The translations under genes and the position numbers were made by a program. Below are positions 10,502-21,315 of a stretch of 64,000 nt of DNA, in pieces. Origin of the DNA: Agrocybe praecox (lineage: Eukaryota > Basidiomycota > Agaricomycetes > Agaricales > Agrocybaceae). How positions within the stretch are numbered: position 1 is the first letter of the stretch; every line of letters starts with the position of its first letter. The stretch is from NCBI GenBank assembly GCA_964017145.1, contig OZ024848.1:3298501-3362500 (forward strand). Direction: 5' to 3'. The notes beneath the pieces are model-generated. The model did not search any database and had not been told where the DNA came from. It saw nothing but the letters and a program-made list of their open reading frames with translations.

Positions 10502-13348
10502 CTATATAGCCGATTGGGATCTGAGCCGGAGTACTGCCTCCTTTTCCGCAAGCGTGAAGATTGACCTCGTAATCTTGGCCAGTGTGTACGGATATGCCCA
10601 CTCGTCAATATCCAATGACTCGCTCCTACAAGTACTCCAACGTTTCACGTATGCATCCATAGCACGTAGCAAGGCATCTCGATGTTGGGAGAACATGTCT
10701 GCATACGCCAGTAGCGCTTTCGTCTCGCAAAGATGAAGTAAATTCTCGCATCTTCCAGCGCGAGGGAAAAAGTAAAGTATGTATCCCAGTAGTACAAGAT
10801 ACTCGTACTTGGGTGGTCGTTTGGTGTTTGAAGCTTTCAAAGTTCTTTAGCCGTGGATGTTCTGAGAGAGGCTACAGAAACAAAAAACACTTACCGGCGT
10901 TTTTCTTTATGATATTCCGTAGCCAATCACAATGCTGCCACACATCACTTGAGGCAGAGTCGTCAGCAGCACTCACAATGTCCTCATAACATGTCTGAAG
11001 GACTTCAAGGTATTGACGAGGGTTAATGGTTGCCTCTGTATCACTTTTCAAACAACCTTCGTGAATGTTTGGAGGTTCGAATTCGGCCCACTTTGAAAGT
11101 ATTTCCACGTCCTTGGCATCATAAGATCGGAAGGCCTCGGCGGTCTTATTCCCAATGGGATGAAAATATGACGGGAGTTCTGAGCTGCATAAGAAAGCGA
11201 GGCACTGCAAAATCGCATTTGAGTGCAAGCGTCCCCCAGATCTCTGTAGACAGTATTGCTTTGATCGCTCCGGGCTCCGAAGATATCCTGCAATCAGTTC
11301 GTTCTGTGGAATGACGCGGTCCACAAGGTTACGGAAGTTGGAGCATAGCGAAAGGGCATCTTCATGTCTTTGAGTGGCACAGACATGTTCCGTCAGTCCA
11401 TCTGAAGTTATTCTTCCGGTATGGCACACGATAGCCAGGATGAAAGACAGTTTAGGATACCTGTAGTACGGCTCAATCATAGTCCGGTATTCTTCGTCCA
11501 GAGCCATTTGGAGCTTTACAAAGGCGTCTATCATACCCTGAAATGATGTCTTTAAATGGTAACCATAAGGTTGCAATAACGGTACATACCGATCGTTTGA
11601 GGAAATGCACGAGCCCTGGTATAAACACCGCAACGATGAATTTGTAGGTATCGTCACTTAGCGTGGTTAGGCGCATTAACTGTACAATAGAACGACCTTC
11701 CAACATATTTGCGAGTTCAATGTCGCAGTCGCCTTTACTGGCGAGATACAAGAATATTCTCGCGGCTACCTCCAGCTCACTGTCGTTATTACTCGTTGCA
11801 CATATGCGTTCTGTAGTGGGGAGTAAGTAATCATGTGTCAGGTGCAAGCACGATGGATGTTCTGCTTACTTGACATAACCCTGAAACAGCGTTTAAGCTG
11901 TTCTGCTAAAATTTCGTCCGGATTTCGGTAGTACATTTTGGATCTTGCTGCATCGGCCAGAAAATCCTGAAATGAAGCGTGAAGAATCTTGATAACTTGA
12001 CCCTTTTTCATGTCAACAATCTCCACCAAGCCGCCTAGATCGCACAGAAGAGTCTCAATGCTTCCAGGTCCAAGGTCGAGCAAGTATTCGAAATCAGAAA
12101 GGTAGAGATTCCCTCTGAAGCTGTATACGTTTATAGAAAATCGTAGTATGTCGAGGACCAGGGCTGTGTCCTCAGATGATTGAAGAATATGCGTATACAG
12201 GCCATCCAGTTCAGCGAATGGCATATCCATGTCATTCGCTCGAGGACGGAGACCTTGGATAATTTCGAGGCTATGATCGGGTCGTTTCCGTGGATATTTG
12301 ATGTATTTAACGATTGTTGCAGCATAAATAAATTGTCCGGACGATTTTGAGACCAGCTTGTGGATTGTCCAGTGGTCTGGCCATTTCTTCTGGAGAAAAC
12401 GGTTGAGAGGATGAGTTTCCCGAATACGCCGAAATTCGTCTTGCAAATATAGTTGGATGTCATGATGACTCCCGTGGTCGTTTTGCAAAGGGATGCGTCC
12501 CAAAACACTTAAGCTATCCGAGGCGAATGATGTGGTAATGGCAACCTCGGGACGGCTGGCTACGAGGAAGAGAAATGGCAGAGAAAGTTTGTTTGAGGCG
12601 TGAAAGAGAGCATCAATTACTTCGCGCTGGGAATCGCCACCAAGACATTCGTCGAGTCCATCAATAATAATGACCCGTCGAGCTGTGGGGTTTGTGAAAT
12701 AACCAGCCTGGATGAGACCTTGGAGAGGCTGGCGGATGAGGGCATTCAGTTGTGTGAGGATGTTGCGGTCGAAAATTAGAGGATCATTCTCAATAGCAGC
12801 CAATATTTCGTCTTGAACTGTCGGGATGTATGTAAAAATCTGGTATGCGATCGTTGGTATTAGGTATCCTGCGTGATTTCGGGTTGGGTCCAGTCGTCCA
12901 AAGAAGAAACTACCAAGAAGGAACTCCTGTTCGTCGCATAACTCCGCCAACGTTTGTAAGATTGCAGATTTTCCTGCTCCGGCAGCACCATTGAGCCACA
13001 TAATCAGTTTATCTTTCGTCTCGGGATTGCAATTTATGATCCAATTGATGATTTGTTGAAGTACGGCCAATCGAGTGTTTTCGTGACACTTTGGAGGATC
13101 GAACCGCGCACTGGAGTTATGGAATGCAGCTGATGACACCTTCTGCTTTAGTAATTGAAGCCCTTCTGTGCCATAAGATTTGGCCTCTTTAGCAAAACGG
13201 GGCAGAAATGAGCACTGGTCGTACCTCGGGGCCCATGATGAACGTGTTGTCTTCCATAGTGGGCGGTAAAGTTACCACCTGTAACAACTCCGTATTGCAT
13301 TGAAAGAACGTTCGATGCATATGTCGATGCTCTGAGAGGATCAGACAT
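10502..13348 (-). CDS. NACHT-domain NTPase (fungal NLR-like protein)
   Basis: Five exons on the minus strand: 13348-13225, 13165-11870, 11810-11590, 11537-10895 and 10833-10502. All have GT-AG borders and keep one frame for 871 residues. The N-terminus (about 1-50) ends in the common agaricomycete linker EGLQLLKQKVSSAAFHNS, followed by RFDPPKCHENTR. Walker A is GAAGAGKSA (about 101-109) and Walker B is RVIIIDGLDEC (about 205-215), with the sensor-like LFLVASRPE after it. From about residue 470 the protein is alpha-helical, without WD40 or ankyrin motifs; repeats such as GGRLHSNAILQCLAF and PRAGRCENLLHLCETKALL suggest a superhelical C-terminus. Such NACHT proteins are linked in fungi to non-self recognition or cell death, but the effector domain is not identifiable here. 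C-terminal relatives lie at 19.9-20.7 and 33.6-34.3 kb. Confidence 0.88.
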
Positions 13349-13777
13349 TGGCCTAGCGAGAGCAGGATAATGTGGAGCTGTTACATGGACGTTATGGGAA
13401 TCATATCATAGCTTAGTATGGTCGCCTATTTTTGGATACCCCAAGTACATATGCGTGTATGAATAGCCATGAGAAAGAGGATTGTGGATGACGAATCGAA
13501 GGTGGATATAAACATAAGATTAGGGACCCAGCAGAGTCAATGATACCAGGGAGGACCTCCAACATGGTGTACAAATTTCGAAGAAATGCAAATGACCAGA
13601 TTTCTCTTTCGGGTTTCGACGGGTCGCCCCGGGTGAGTGAGGGTGGCAGTGTGATCAAAGCAGTGCTACAGATTAGATAATTATTTGGATCTTAGGGAAT
13701 CGCCGACTCATCATGTTGACAGCTTAATTTACATCGGACGGAATAACTCCGAAACTCGGAATAGTTACGGGACGCAT
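13349..13777. other. Upstream flank of the NACHT gene
   Basis: No supported gene. The reverse-strand open frame at 13413-13658 has no recognisable feature. Confidence 0.4.
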
Positions 13778-13961
13778 TGCGGCAGTGCAACCTGCATCAG
13801 AGATTATCATTAGATTAGATCATTCTATACAGATCTGTGACCCTGACGCGTATATAGCCGAATCAATCCATCGTTTGACCACTACCGCCATCGTGCGAGG
13901 CTGCTCGACGCGCTTCCGAGACCAGCTACGTCATTCAGCTGTACACTGGACTGGTCCTGCA
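13778..13961 (+). mobile_element. Diverged solo LTR relic
   Basis: From TGCGGCAGTGCAACC to a CTGGTCCTGCA end, this is the reverse complement of the 171-bp LTR at 14628 and 16277, with many substitutions. It shares long conserved runs (GTGCGAGGCTGCTCGACGCG at 13894). The translated fragment CDPDAYI.ESI also recurs in all three copies. No clear target duplication remains, so this is an older insertion of the same family in the opposite orientation. Confidence 0.7.
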
Positions 13962-14241
13962 TGTGTATGCAGGTCGCTACACATGTGTCCATTGATCAAC
14001 GATATAGCAAGTCGGCGCATCGTATATAGCGGGTATAGTTCATTTTACTACTAACACCCAGGCGATGGGTGCTCGCTAATGCTCTGAAATGACTTACTAA
14101 GCAACATTTTGGGTCGCATGCATGATAAGATAATCAAAACTTCGTGATTGGACACCGGCTGGTCAATGAACGTCTGGCGACTCTTTCAAAGACATAGCAG
14201 AAAGTTTCTTTGCGAGTCGATGAAGCCGGCATATTTACCCC

Positions 14242-14560
14242 TGAAAACATCATTTTATTGGTGACATGTTGAGTTCATGCGAACATCTTGTGGTAGCCGA
14301 AAGTGGATTACTGAGTCAACTACGTCTCTCTGTGTATTGGAAATTGATTCAAGAACAGCCATTCGCTGGGTCTCTATCGTTATTGACATAGTGGAGGCCA
14401 ACGAAACGCCATTTTATTGGTGATATGTTGGATCCATGCGAACGTCTTGCGGTAGCCGAAAGTGGATTACTAAGTCGACTACATTTCTGTGCTCTGTGCG
14501 TATTGGAAATTGATTCAAGGGCGTTCATTCGTTGGGTATCTAACGTTATCGACATGGTTC
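14242..14560. repeat. Two-copy tandem repeat, period about 162 bp
   Basis: Copies start near 14247 and 14408. Both contain CATTTTATTGGTGA, CATGCGAAC.TCTTG.GGTAGC and CGAAAGTGGATTACT, then GTATTGGAAATTGATTCAAG and CATTCG.TGGGT.TCTA. In copy 1 one frame reads HFIGDMLSSCEHLVVAESGLLSQ, and copy 2 has a similar start, so the repeats may derive from coding sequence. I cannot name the source gene. Confidence 0.65.
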
Positions 14561-14627
14561 AGTCCAAGTGCCCGGTGCCAACGTTGTTGTAAGTGAAGTA
14601 GTTGACTTCGACGCGCGGTAGGTACGG

Positions 14628-14798
14628 TGGAGCAGTCCAGTATGCAGCTGTATGGCGTAGCTGGGCTCGGAAGCGCGTCGAGCAGCCTCGCACGATGGCA
14701 GTAATGGCAAAGGATGGAATGGATTCCACTATGTACGCGTCGGGGTCACATAGAGTCTGTACACGATCTAATCTAATCAGACCGGTTGCACTGCCACA
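14628..14798 (-). repeat. LTR (3' LTR in the element's orientation)
   Basis: 171 bp; apparently the same sequence and length as 16277-16447. Relics of the same LTR are at 13778-13961 and about 22758-22875. Confidence 0.9.
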
Positions 14799-14846
14799 TG
14801 TGCCCACCTTCTACAAAGCAACGCCCTCGTTGCGTACACAAAACAC

Positions 14847-16049
14847 CTATCTACGAAAAGTCGTAGTCATCCTTTCAGGAACACCTACTAAACGGGACCA
14901 CCCCAATGTCCTCAGGACATCACTCAATCTGGAAAGCCGGGGATCTCGATCCCAATCTAGTGATGGCCGTGTTTCCGGGGATGATTGAGAATATGAATTA
15001 GAATACTGAGGGCGACGAGAATGAAGAAGGGAAGGATTTGGATTGCGTGGTGGAATTGGTAGTGATGTAATATTATGAGGTGGGGGTCTGTGAATGGACT
15101 GGGCATGACTAGGTACAGCCACCTTGTAGCATCTGTGGTTCCGTTGTTGTAGTGTCCCGAACGGCTTTGAGCCTGACTTGAGGCCGCTAAAGTCGCGTGG
15201 TGGTTTGACGAGAGGGGTAATTGGAAGATGGTTAGAGTCGTCCGCCCAGTTAAATGAGGTCAATAATGGAGGTGATGGAGACTGTACTGGTAGAGTTGGT
15301 GGGGAGCTCCGAGGAGCTGGTGACATGAGCTTAGGTGGACTCGGTTTGTGGGGAATAGAGGGTGATGGTGGGATCAAGACTTTGGGCGCTGCAAGCTTCG
15401 GTTGCGGAGGTGTGCTGCAGGTTGATGTCGGTCGTGCTTTCTGTGATGCTGCGCTTGGCTGACAAGATGATTTACCGGCCTTATATGCAAGGTCCCAAAT
15501 GAGAGCAAAGTAGCAATGCTCTGTTTTGGCCGTCATTCGACAGAAATCGGCCACAGCTCCTGTGTCTCGTCTTGATAGAAATCGAGACAGGACATCCAGA
15601 GAGATCTTGCTCATCTCGGTAGGCTGTGACGGGAGGCGATGAGAAGGAATGGGGCTCGATGGTGGTGTTATAAATGTGTCCGACTCGGACTCAGAATCTG
15701 GTGGTGCAGGGAGACGCGAAGTTGCAATGGAATAAAGTTGGGAACTGGTGATTGGCGGGGGACGTGTGGAGACGAAGGCCACAATGCTGGGCTGTGTGAG
15801 AGAAGCAGATGTACACCATCTTGCTTGGAACTCCTGTTTGACCAGATGCCACTGTCGATGACCTTCATTTGGCAGTTTGTTGAACCATTTTCGCGCTATA
15901 GATCCCCGAGCCAGTTTGTTGTAGAAGAAGTCGACCTTAGCTCGGTTATTGAATGATGGTTGTAGTGCAGACTCGATACTGAGTAGCCATGCAGAAGCCG
16001 CAGATGGGGAATCATATTCACCAGCAAAAGAGGCGATATGGGAAGCCAT
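14847..16049 (-). CDS. Gag-like polyprotein of the LTR element
   Basis: Single-exon ORF of 400 residues. Residues about 20-80 fit the retrotransposon capsid pattern: WLLSIESALQP, then FFYNKLARGSIARKWFNKLP, then HRQWHLVKQEFQARW. A Ser/Pro-rich stretch follows, then a second ordered part (EMSKISLDVLSRFLSRRDTG...YFALIWDLAYKAGK), then a long Pro/Ser-rich tail. No CCHC zinc knuckle is present. Known gag proteins package element RNA in virus-like particles; here that would allow the element to supply capsid while borrowing polymerase. The intact ORF together with matched LTRs suggests selection or recency. Confidence 0.8.
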   Translation of the reverse strand: MASHIASFAGEYDSPSAASAWLLSIESALQPSFNNRAKVDFFYNKLARGSIARKWFNKLPNEGHRQWHLVKQEFQARWCTSASLTQPSIVAFVSTRPPPITSSQLYSIATSRLPAPPDSESESDTFITPPSSPIPSHRLPSQPTEMSKISLDVLSRFLSRRDTGAVADFCRMTAKTEHCYFALIWDLAYKAGKSSCQPSAASQKARPTSTCSTPPQPKLAAPKVLIPPSPSIPHKPSPPKLMSPAPRSSPPTLPVQSPSPPLLTSFNWADDSNHLPITPLVKPPRDFSGLKSGSKPFGTLQQRNHRCYKVAVPSHAQSIHRPPPHNITSLPIPPRNPNPSLLHSRRPQYSNSYSQSSPETRPSLDWDRDPRLSRLSDVLRTLGWSRLVGVPERMTTTFRR

Positions 16050-16276
16050 GGTTGCAGATGGGAAAAGCTGTCGTTCTCGAGGGTATTTGTTGCTGGAGTT
16101 GGCTCAAGTGCTTTATAAGCTGCAAAAAGTCGTCACTCGGGCGGAAAACACGTATCCAGAAGTGTTAAACGCGTCCGAAAATGCGACCAGAATGGTCTGC
16201 TGGCAGGTTTGTGCGAAAATGCAGAGCAATGGATCCGGAAAAGCGAGCAGAGTCGAATCGCTCTGTTGTCACCAGA

Positions 16277-16447
16277 TGGAGCAGTCCAGTATGCAGCTGT
16301 ATGGCGTAGCTGGGCTCGGAAGCGCGTCGAGCAGCCTCGCACGATGGCAGTAATGGCAAAGGATGGAATGGATTCCACTATGTACGCGTCGGGGTCACAT
16401 AGAGTCTGTACACGATCTAATCTAATCAGACCGGTTGCACTGCCACA
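16277..16447 (-). repeat. LTR (5' LTR in the element's orientation)
   Basis: Direct copy of 14628-14798, followed on the + strand by the target duplicate ACGG. Confidence 0.9.
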
Positions 16448-16464
16448 ACGGTACGATTTGAACC

Positions 16465-16472
16465 TATAAAAG
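16465..16472 (+). promoter_or_regulatory. TATA box of the aldo/keto reductase pseudogene
   Basis: TATAAAAG lies about 102 bp before the ATG at 16567 and only about 14 bp beyond the LTR element's target duplicate, so the element cut the promoter just upstream of the TATA box. Confidence 0.55.
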
Positions 16473-16566
16473 CATCGTCGTCTTTTCGATTCGACACCCA
16501 TACTCAATATCCTCATTTGCAAAGTAACGCGCTCACTTCCAACAAAAGTCTCCTCTTATAACAACA

Positions 16567-17880
16567 ATGTCCATCTTCAAACCAGCAGACACCCGAAAAA
16601 CGGCTCCTGGGCGCTATCGTCTTCTCCCGGCCAATGCTGGTGTACACGTCTCTGCCATCCAACTTGGTGCTATCAGTATCGGTGGTAAATGTGCGGCGTT
16701 CGCTATGCGGAGCATGAACAAAGAAACTAGCTTCAAGTGGCTTCAAGCTCCTCGATGCCTATTACGACAACGGTGGGAACTTTATCGATACTGCCAATAT
16801 GTAGTACGTTTCTGGTCGCTTTTTTATATGTGTGCAGACAATTGTCCATCGTATTCGTATTTGGCCAGGGCGAGAGTTCCGAGGAATTTATAGGAGAGTG
16901 GGCTGAACAGAGGAATATTCGAGACCAATTGTTTATTGCTAATAAGGTACTTACTTTGTTCGATTTCTGGTTTTGATTCGAGTTTAACTGATTATCTTCT
17001 AGTATAGCAGCAATTACAAAACCCGACAGGGCGACTTCAAGCAACAGATTATGTACGCGGGGAATAATTCAAAGTCTATGCATATATCTGTCGCAGCGTC
17101 CGTCAAGAAGCTTCGAACCACGTACGTGGACTTGTTTTACGTTCATTTCTGCGATTGGGACACCGGCATCGAAGAGGTCATGTAATCTCTTCACAACCTT
17201 GTTGTTCAAGGAAAGGTCTTGTATTCGGTATGTCTCGCCCAATCTATAACTGAAATCCATACTAATACATTTGTAATTTCTTACGGAGTCTCTGACACTC
17301 CAGCTTGGATTGTATCTCGAGAAAACCAATACGCTCGTGATCACGCATTGACCCCATTCATAATTTACCAAGGCGCATGAAATGTCCTCGAGCGCTCGTT
17401 TGAGCGAGAAATCATCCCTAGAGCTAAAGCGGAGGGCATAGCACTCGGTCCATTCAATGTCCTTGCAGGAGGGACGATTAGAGCCGACGAAGAAGAGGAG
17501 CGACGACGTCAGACAGGCGAAAAAGATCGCATGGTGTTCAGCTCTCAATGGGAACGTAAGGACAAGGAGCAGGCAGTCTGCAAGGCACTTGAGAAGGTGG
17601 CAGAGGAAGTCGGTGCAAAGAGTATTACTGCAGGTACGTACTACCATTTACTAATCATGGTATTGATCATCACATACTGACTGATCTCTACTTTTCTCAG
17701 TTGCCATTGCATACTTGATGCAGAAGACACCATACGTCTTCCCAATTGGAGGTCGTAACATTGAACATCTCCTTGCCAATGTCGAAGCTCTGTAGATTTC
17801 TTTGAGTGGCGAACAAATTAAATATCTGGAAAGTACTAACACTTTTGAGCCTCGATTTCTAAGTTCAATATTCAATGATC
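16567..17880 (+). pseudogene. Aryl-alcohol dehydrogenase-like aldo/keto reductase, multiply broken
   Basis: The sequence tracks the fungal AAD family along its length: GRYRLLPANAGVHVSAIQLG, then (shifted frame) LLDAYYDNGGNFIDTANM, ESSEEFIGEWAEQRNIRDQL, a putative 60-nt intron, KSMHISVAASVKKLRTTYVD, SLHNLVVQGKVLYS, NVLAGGTIRADEEEERRR and [19 protein letters not shown]. Lesions: a 10-nt duplication at about 16733-16742 shifts frame; in-frame stops occur at 17183 (TAA), 17378 (TGA, where the family has Trp) and 17792 (TAG). The conserved catalytic YVHW-type site reads YVHFCDWD. Working enzymes reduce aromatic aldehydes with NADPH in lignin metabolism; this copy cannot. Confidence 0.88.
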
Positions 17881-18464
17881 CTAAGCAACCATTTGATTCG
17901 TACCAGGGAAGAAGTGTTCACGAAGATATTTCAGGGTAAAGGTGCTACTAACTCGAGATTCTTTGCAGCAGTTGCACACATCGAACCGCGGCCAACTGCG
18001 CAGCCAGTTCGCCCAACTAGGAAGTAGAAGTGGACTCATTCTCGAGTATCTGGTACAGCTCTCCTGACATGGAATTAGGTCCTATTTGTAACGGTTATGC
18101 GAACGCTAATATCATGTTCAAATTGTTGTGAATCGCCCCTATCAGTGTCTGACAGAATCCCACTGGCGTAAGATCTCGTGACCCGGTCTGGTTGCCGCCT
18201 GCGTGCCGATGTTACCGGTCTTCATTCTGAAACGCCATGCTTCCTCGTTAGCACCGTCCATGATCATCATGGTTTGATTCTTTCCTTGACAGGGGCCAAG
18301 CGGAGGAAGAATCTCAGCCGCGTATCGGCGGACTGGCGAATTGTTCCCGACAACGACCGCACGACGACAACAAGCATCTTCCAGGGCCTGCGCCAAACGC
18401 CTAAGAGAAGGAAAGGGAAAACAGAAACAGGAGTCGAAAAGTATACCCAACTTACGACAGAAAA
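17881..18464. other. Spacer with 5' flank of the secreted protein gene
   Basis: No supported gene. The last part is the leader of the gene starting at 18465. Confidence 0.4.
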
Positions 18465-19086
18465 ATGCTCTCAACCTCCTTACTCGTGTCATTCCTTTTC
18501 TTCCTCATCCCCCTCGCTCAAGCTCAAGCCCAAGAACACTCGATATCAAACCAATGTTCATTCTCGTGTCCTCTTACCAACTCGAACCCAACGAATCCCT
18601 GGCCCCTCGTGAAACGTGCAAATGCAATTGGGTGGGACTCGCACTATACAATATTCGAATGTGTGTACGCTGTACCTTCAAGTCATTCGGATTTGGCGGT
18701 TTCGGAGTGGAAATGTGCGTATGATAAGGTGGGCACTGTATTTTCGGTCTCTCTTCTCTCTTTTTCGACTTGGGAATGCTCGCTTTGGTCTCTCGTTCGC
18801 AATCGAATTGGACTCATTGCCTGTTGTGCAACTTTCTTTTTCTTTTTCCGTTTCTATTCGTCCGGCATCGCTCTAATACGCTCGTTTTAATTCTCGACAG
18901 CGAACGGGACGTCAATCACTCGCCGCAGCGCACGATAATTGCCCTCCGACGGCTCCTCCATGCTCTCCTTCTGATGCTGCAAACGCCCCCAAACCTCAAT
19001 TCTCCAACACAGAGAAGGTTGAAGTCTTACCATGGGTTGAAAACGGCCGGTACTTGCTCTATCTGATGGAACATCATCCAGCGTGA
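18465..19086 (+). CDS. Small secreted cysteine-containing protein
   Basis: Exon 1 (18465-18728) starts with a signal peptide, MLSTSLLVSFLFFLIPLAQA, and reads on through CSFSCPLTNSNP and FECVYAVPSS to WKCAYDK. A GTGGGC...GACAG intron (18729-18900) joins in phase 0 to exon 2 (18901-19086), which encodes RTGRQSLAAAHDNCPPTAPP and ends MEHHPA, for 149 residues. The pattern C-x-YD..TG.....A.DNCP at the centre is shared by many small secreted proteins of wood-associated and symbiotic basidiomycetes. There are seven cysteines after the signal peptide. The 3' end is less certain: an acidic Ser-rich frame (SSSNSSVDDAEEEAQHGEFW) just downstream may belong to an alternative splice form. Confidence 0.7.
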
Positions 19087-19895
19087 GCTCATCCAATTCA
19101 AGCGTTGATGATGCCGAGGAAGAGGCCCAGCATGGGGAGTTCTGGAAAGTGAGTACGGAAGCTCTCGCTCTAGTTCGAAAGTGTACTCTACTTTTTTTCT
19201 TTTCCTTCTCGTCGCTTTTTATAGCGATTCATCGTATTCTGAGGTCGTATTTTCTTTGTATGCTCTCCGTCCCGTTCCCGTTTACTCTAGGCATACTTCT
19301 CATGTGGTCCTTCCAGGTCGAAATTTTCAGTATTCCTCAACATTCGGAATTATTACTGTACGACCGGCTTTTCTTTTTTTAAACATTTTTTGACTTCATT
19401 CCATTAACTTTGCCTGTCTGATGTCTACGTTCATCTTTGTTCTCTTTGTGCCCTCGTCTTTGCTAGCATATGTTACTTACTAAATTCAATTCAAGCGTGT
19501 TCCAAGTTTTATAGGTTCAATGCACTACATAAACGCCAATTGTACACACATTTTGTGACAGGAACATTCGGCATCATAGAGTTGTCTGGTTTCCTTCCGC
19601 TAATCAACCGGAATCTAATCAGCCCCTTCCCACTATCAAAGTGCGCGAATACGATGGGCCGGAGCTTGCACCAAACGCTACTATTTTGATACGTATACTC
19701 TGAACCCGTGCCTTCGAACTGTCCAGAATTGGCGATTTGGGGATGTAAATGCGCGATTGTCACTTTTTCAAACCAACTCATCCCTGCTTACTCGTGAAAT
19801 TTCTTATCATGGACAGAACAAGCCTTCAATCATTTCTGAAGCTCACGATACATTAGGTGTACTACCAGTGCTCTCATAATGCAGCCGAAAAGAAA
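19087..19895. other. Spacer, T-rich + strand
   Basis: Contains the acidic frame noted downstream of the secreted protein gene (19083-19148) and otherwise no supported gene. Confidence 0.35.
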
Positions 19896-20672
19896 TCACT
19901 GCCAAATTTCTCTAGCCAAATAATTTGTTATCACTGTGCGGGCATCCCTGCTTTCTCTGGGGAATATCATGGACATAGCAGAAAATGCCCGTGTCTGACA
20001 TACCCTAATCAATTGCTCGTGTCGTCCTGAATCAGGAAGGATCTTGACAAGCAATTCCAGTTGAGCGAGATATATCTGCCATCGGTAAGCGTCCATAATA
20101 CCAACACGATGTACCGGGTCTACCCTTTGGATATGATCAAGAATCCGTTCAATTCGGAGGGGAGGGAACGTCGTCTTGGACCCTTTAATGACCTCCGAGA
20201 ATGACATCCTTCGATATCCACAACCCCATGCGAACATGAGGATACTCTTGTGGCGGAGTACGCGCATGGATCTTCGGCGGCGCCAGGCCCACGGGAGAAA
20301 CTTCATCCTGCGCCTGTCCCTTCGACCCAGTTCCAAGAAATACACTGCTTCCGATTTGGTTACGACATTGCTGCAAAGTAGAGTGAATGATTCCAAGGCC
20401 GCCTGTGCAAATATTTCTTCCCGTCGTGTGGAGCTTAAAAGGCCTTCGAATAGGTCATCATCGTCATCCCTGGTCATGCTTTCCCGTAGCTGAAATATTA
20501 TATTAGAGACGTAGTTCTTCCTTGATAAGAAGAACATTATCAATGCATTTTTGTTCCATGTTGGTATCTTGAGAAGGTAGGAGACCGCAAAGATTAGATT
20601 GGGTGTGTCTTCGTCTTGTAGAGTCTCAAGCTGTAACAAGATGCACTCAATGCAGGTTCGCATATGGCGCAA
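19896..20672 (-). CDS. ORF related to the NACHT protein's C-terminal superhelix
   Basis: Uninterrupted 258-residue frame with no recognisable catalytic motif. Its last 60 residues (YLAQLELLVKILPDSGRHEQ, then LIRVCQTRAFSAM..IFPRESRDA) align by eye with the last exon of the NACHT gene (VLLGYILYFFPRAGRCENLL, HLCETKALLAYADMFSQHRD). The family therefore appears to be the same helical repeat region without its NTPase. No NACHT motif is found in the 600 bp upstream. It could be a truncated paralogue, a pseudogene fragment that stays open, or a stand-alone helical protein; the start at 20672 is only the first ATG. Confidence 0.5.
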   Translation of the reverse strand: MRHMRTCIECILLQLETLQDEDTPNLIFAVSYLLKIPTWNKNALIMFFLSRKNYVSNIIFQLRESMTRDDDDDLFEGLLSSTRREEIFAQAALESFTLLCSNVVTKSEAVYFLELGRRDRRRMKFLPWAWRRRRSMRVLRHKSILMFAWGCGYRRMSFSEVIKGSKTTFPPLRIERILDHIQRVDPVHRVGIMDAYRWQIYLAQLELLVKILPDSGRHEQLIRVCQTRAFSAMSMIFPRESRDARTVITNYLAREIWQ

Positions 20673-21315
20673 ATGCAGAGCTCGAGACTCGGATTTAGCC
20701 TATTTCAGAGGTTATTTAAGTTTTCTCGTTAATGTAGGCAAGTGGAATAAGCCTACAAATGAACGAAGAAGAGCGAGGAGGCGTAACAAGAACAATGACT
20801 TGACGCACCCCATATAGTGAGCGTGCCGTGAAAGGAGCGATGGAACGCTCCAAGAGCGCAAACTCCAAATTCTGACAAAAATTTGTAGAATTTTATCGAG
20901 CTTCCTGATATGGGCTAAACTTGCTTACATTCCCATGAGCCAGGACCCAGTGAGCTATCAAAAGGAGGGGGTAATTGGTATTTCGGAATCTTCCAGTGGG
21001 AGCCACTTGGTGTAGCCTCCGTGAAATATTTCTCTTGTTCTTGTTGTGTCTATGTATATTTATTCTCCAATTTTTCCGGGGTCCGTATATAGGTCACGAT
21101 GTGGCATATTCCCAAAGGCACCTTTAAGACATTTTGTATCTTTTTTTCACTTTCTAGCCTCAACTTCTTCGGAGGTGTCTGAACCTCGCTCTATTGACTT
21201 CTTTAACACAAAGACCTACAGTATCATTCAATTGTGTTTTTCTTGACATTAACAACGCTATCGATGGTTCTCTATTTTCGAAACTCAAAGCACCTGAATT
21301 AGGCGCCGAAACAGA
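20673..21315. other. Spacer
   Basis: No supported coding sequence; the NACHT core expected upstream of the 19.9-20.7 kb ORF is absent. Confidence 0.4.

Larger units (their letters stand above)
14628..16447 (-). mobile_element. Non-autonomous LTR retrotransposon carrying gag only (TR-GAG-like)
   Basis: 1,820 bp bounded by two direct 171-bp terminal repeats that look identical, each running TGGAGCAG...CTGCCACA (TG...CA ends). The element is flanked by the 4-bp direct repeat ACGG (14624-14627 and 16448-16451). Read on the minus strand, two bases inside the 5' LTR comes TGGTGACAACAGAGC, a candidate primer-binding site, and just before the 3' LTR lies a purine tract AGAAGGTGGG. Between them is a single ORF with a gag-like region. 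There is no reverse transcriptase, RNase H, integrase or protease, so it must be moved by a helper. Identical LTRs suggest recent insertion. Confidence 0.85.

Noticed and set aside
15178..15956. Plus-strand frames of 94 and 105 codons
   Set aside because: Shadows of the gag-like ORF on the other strand.
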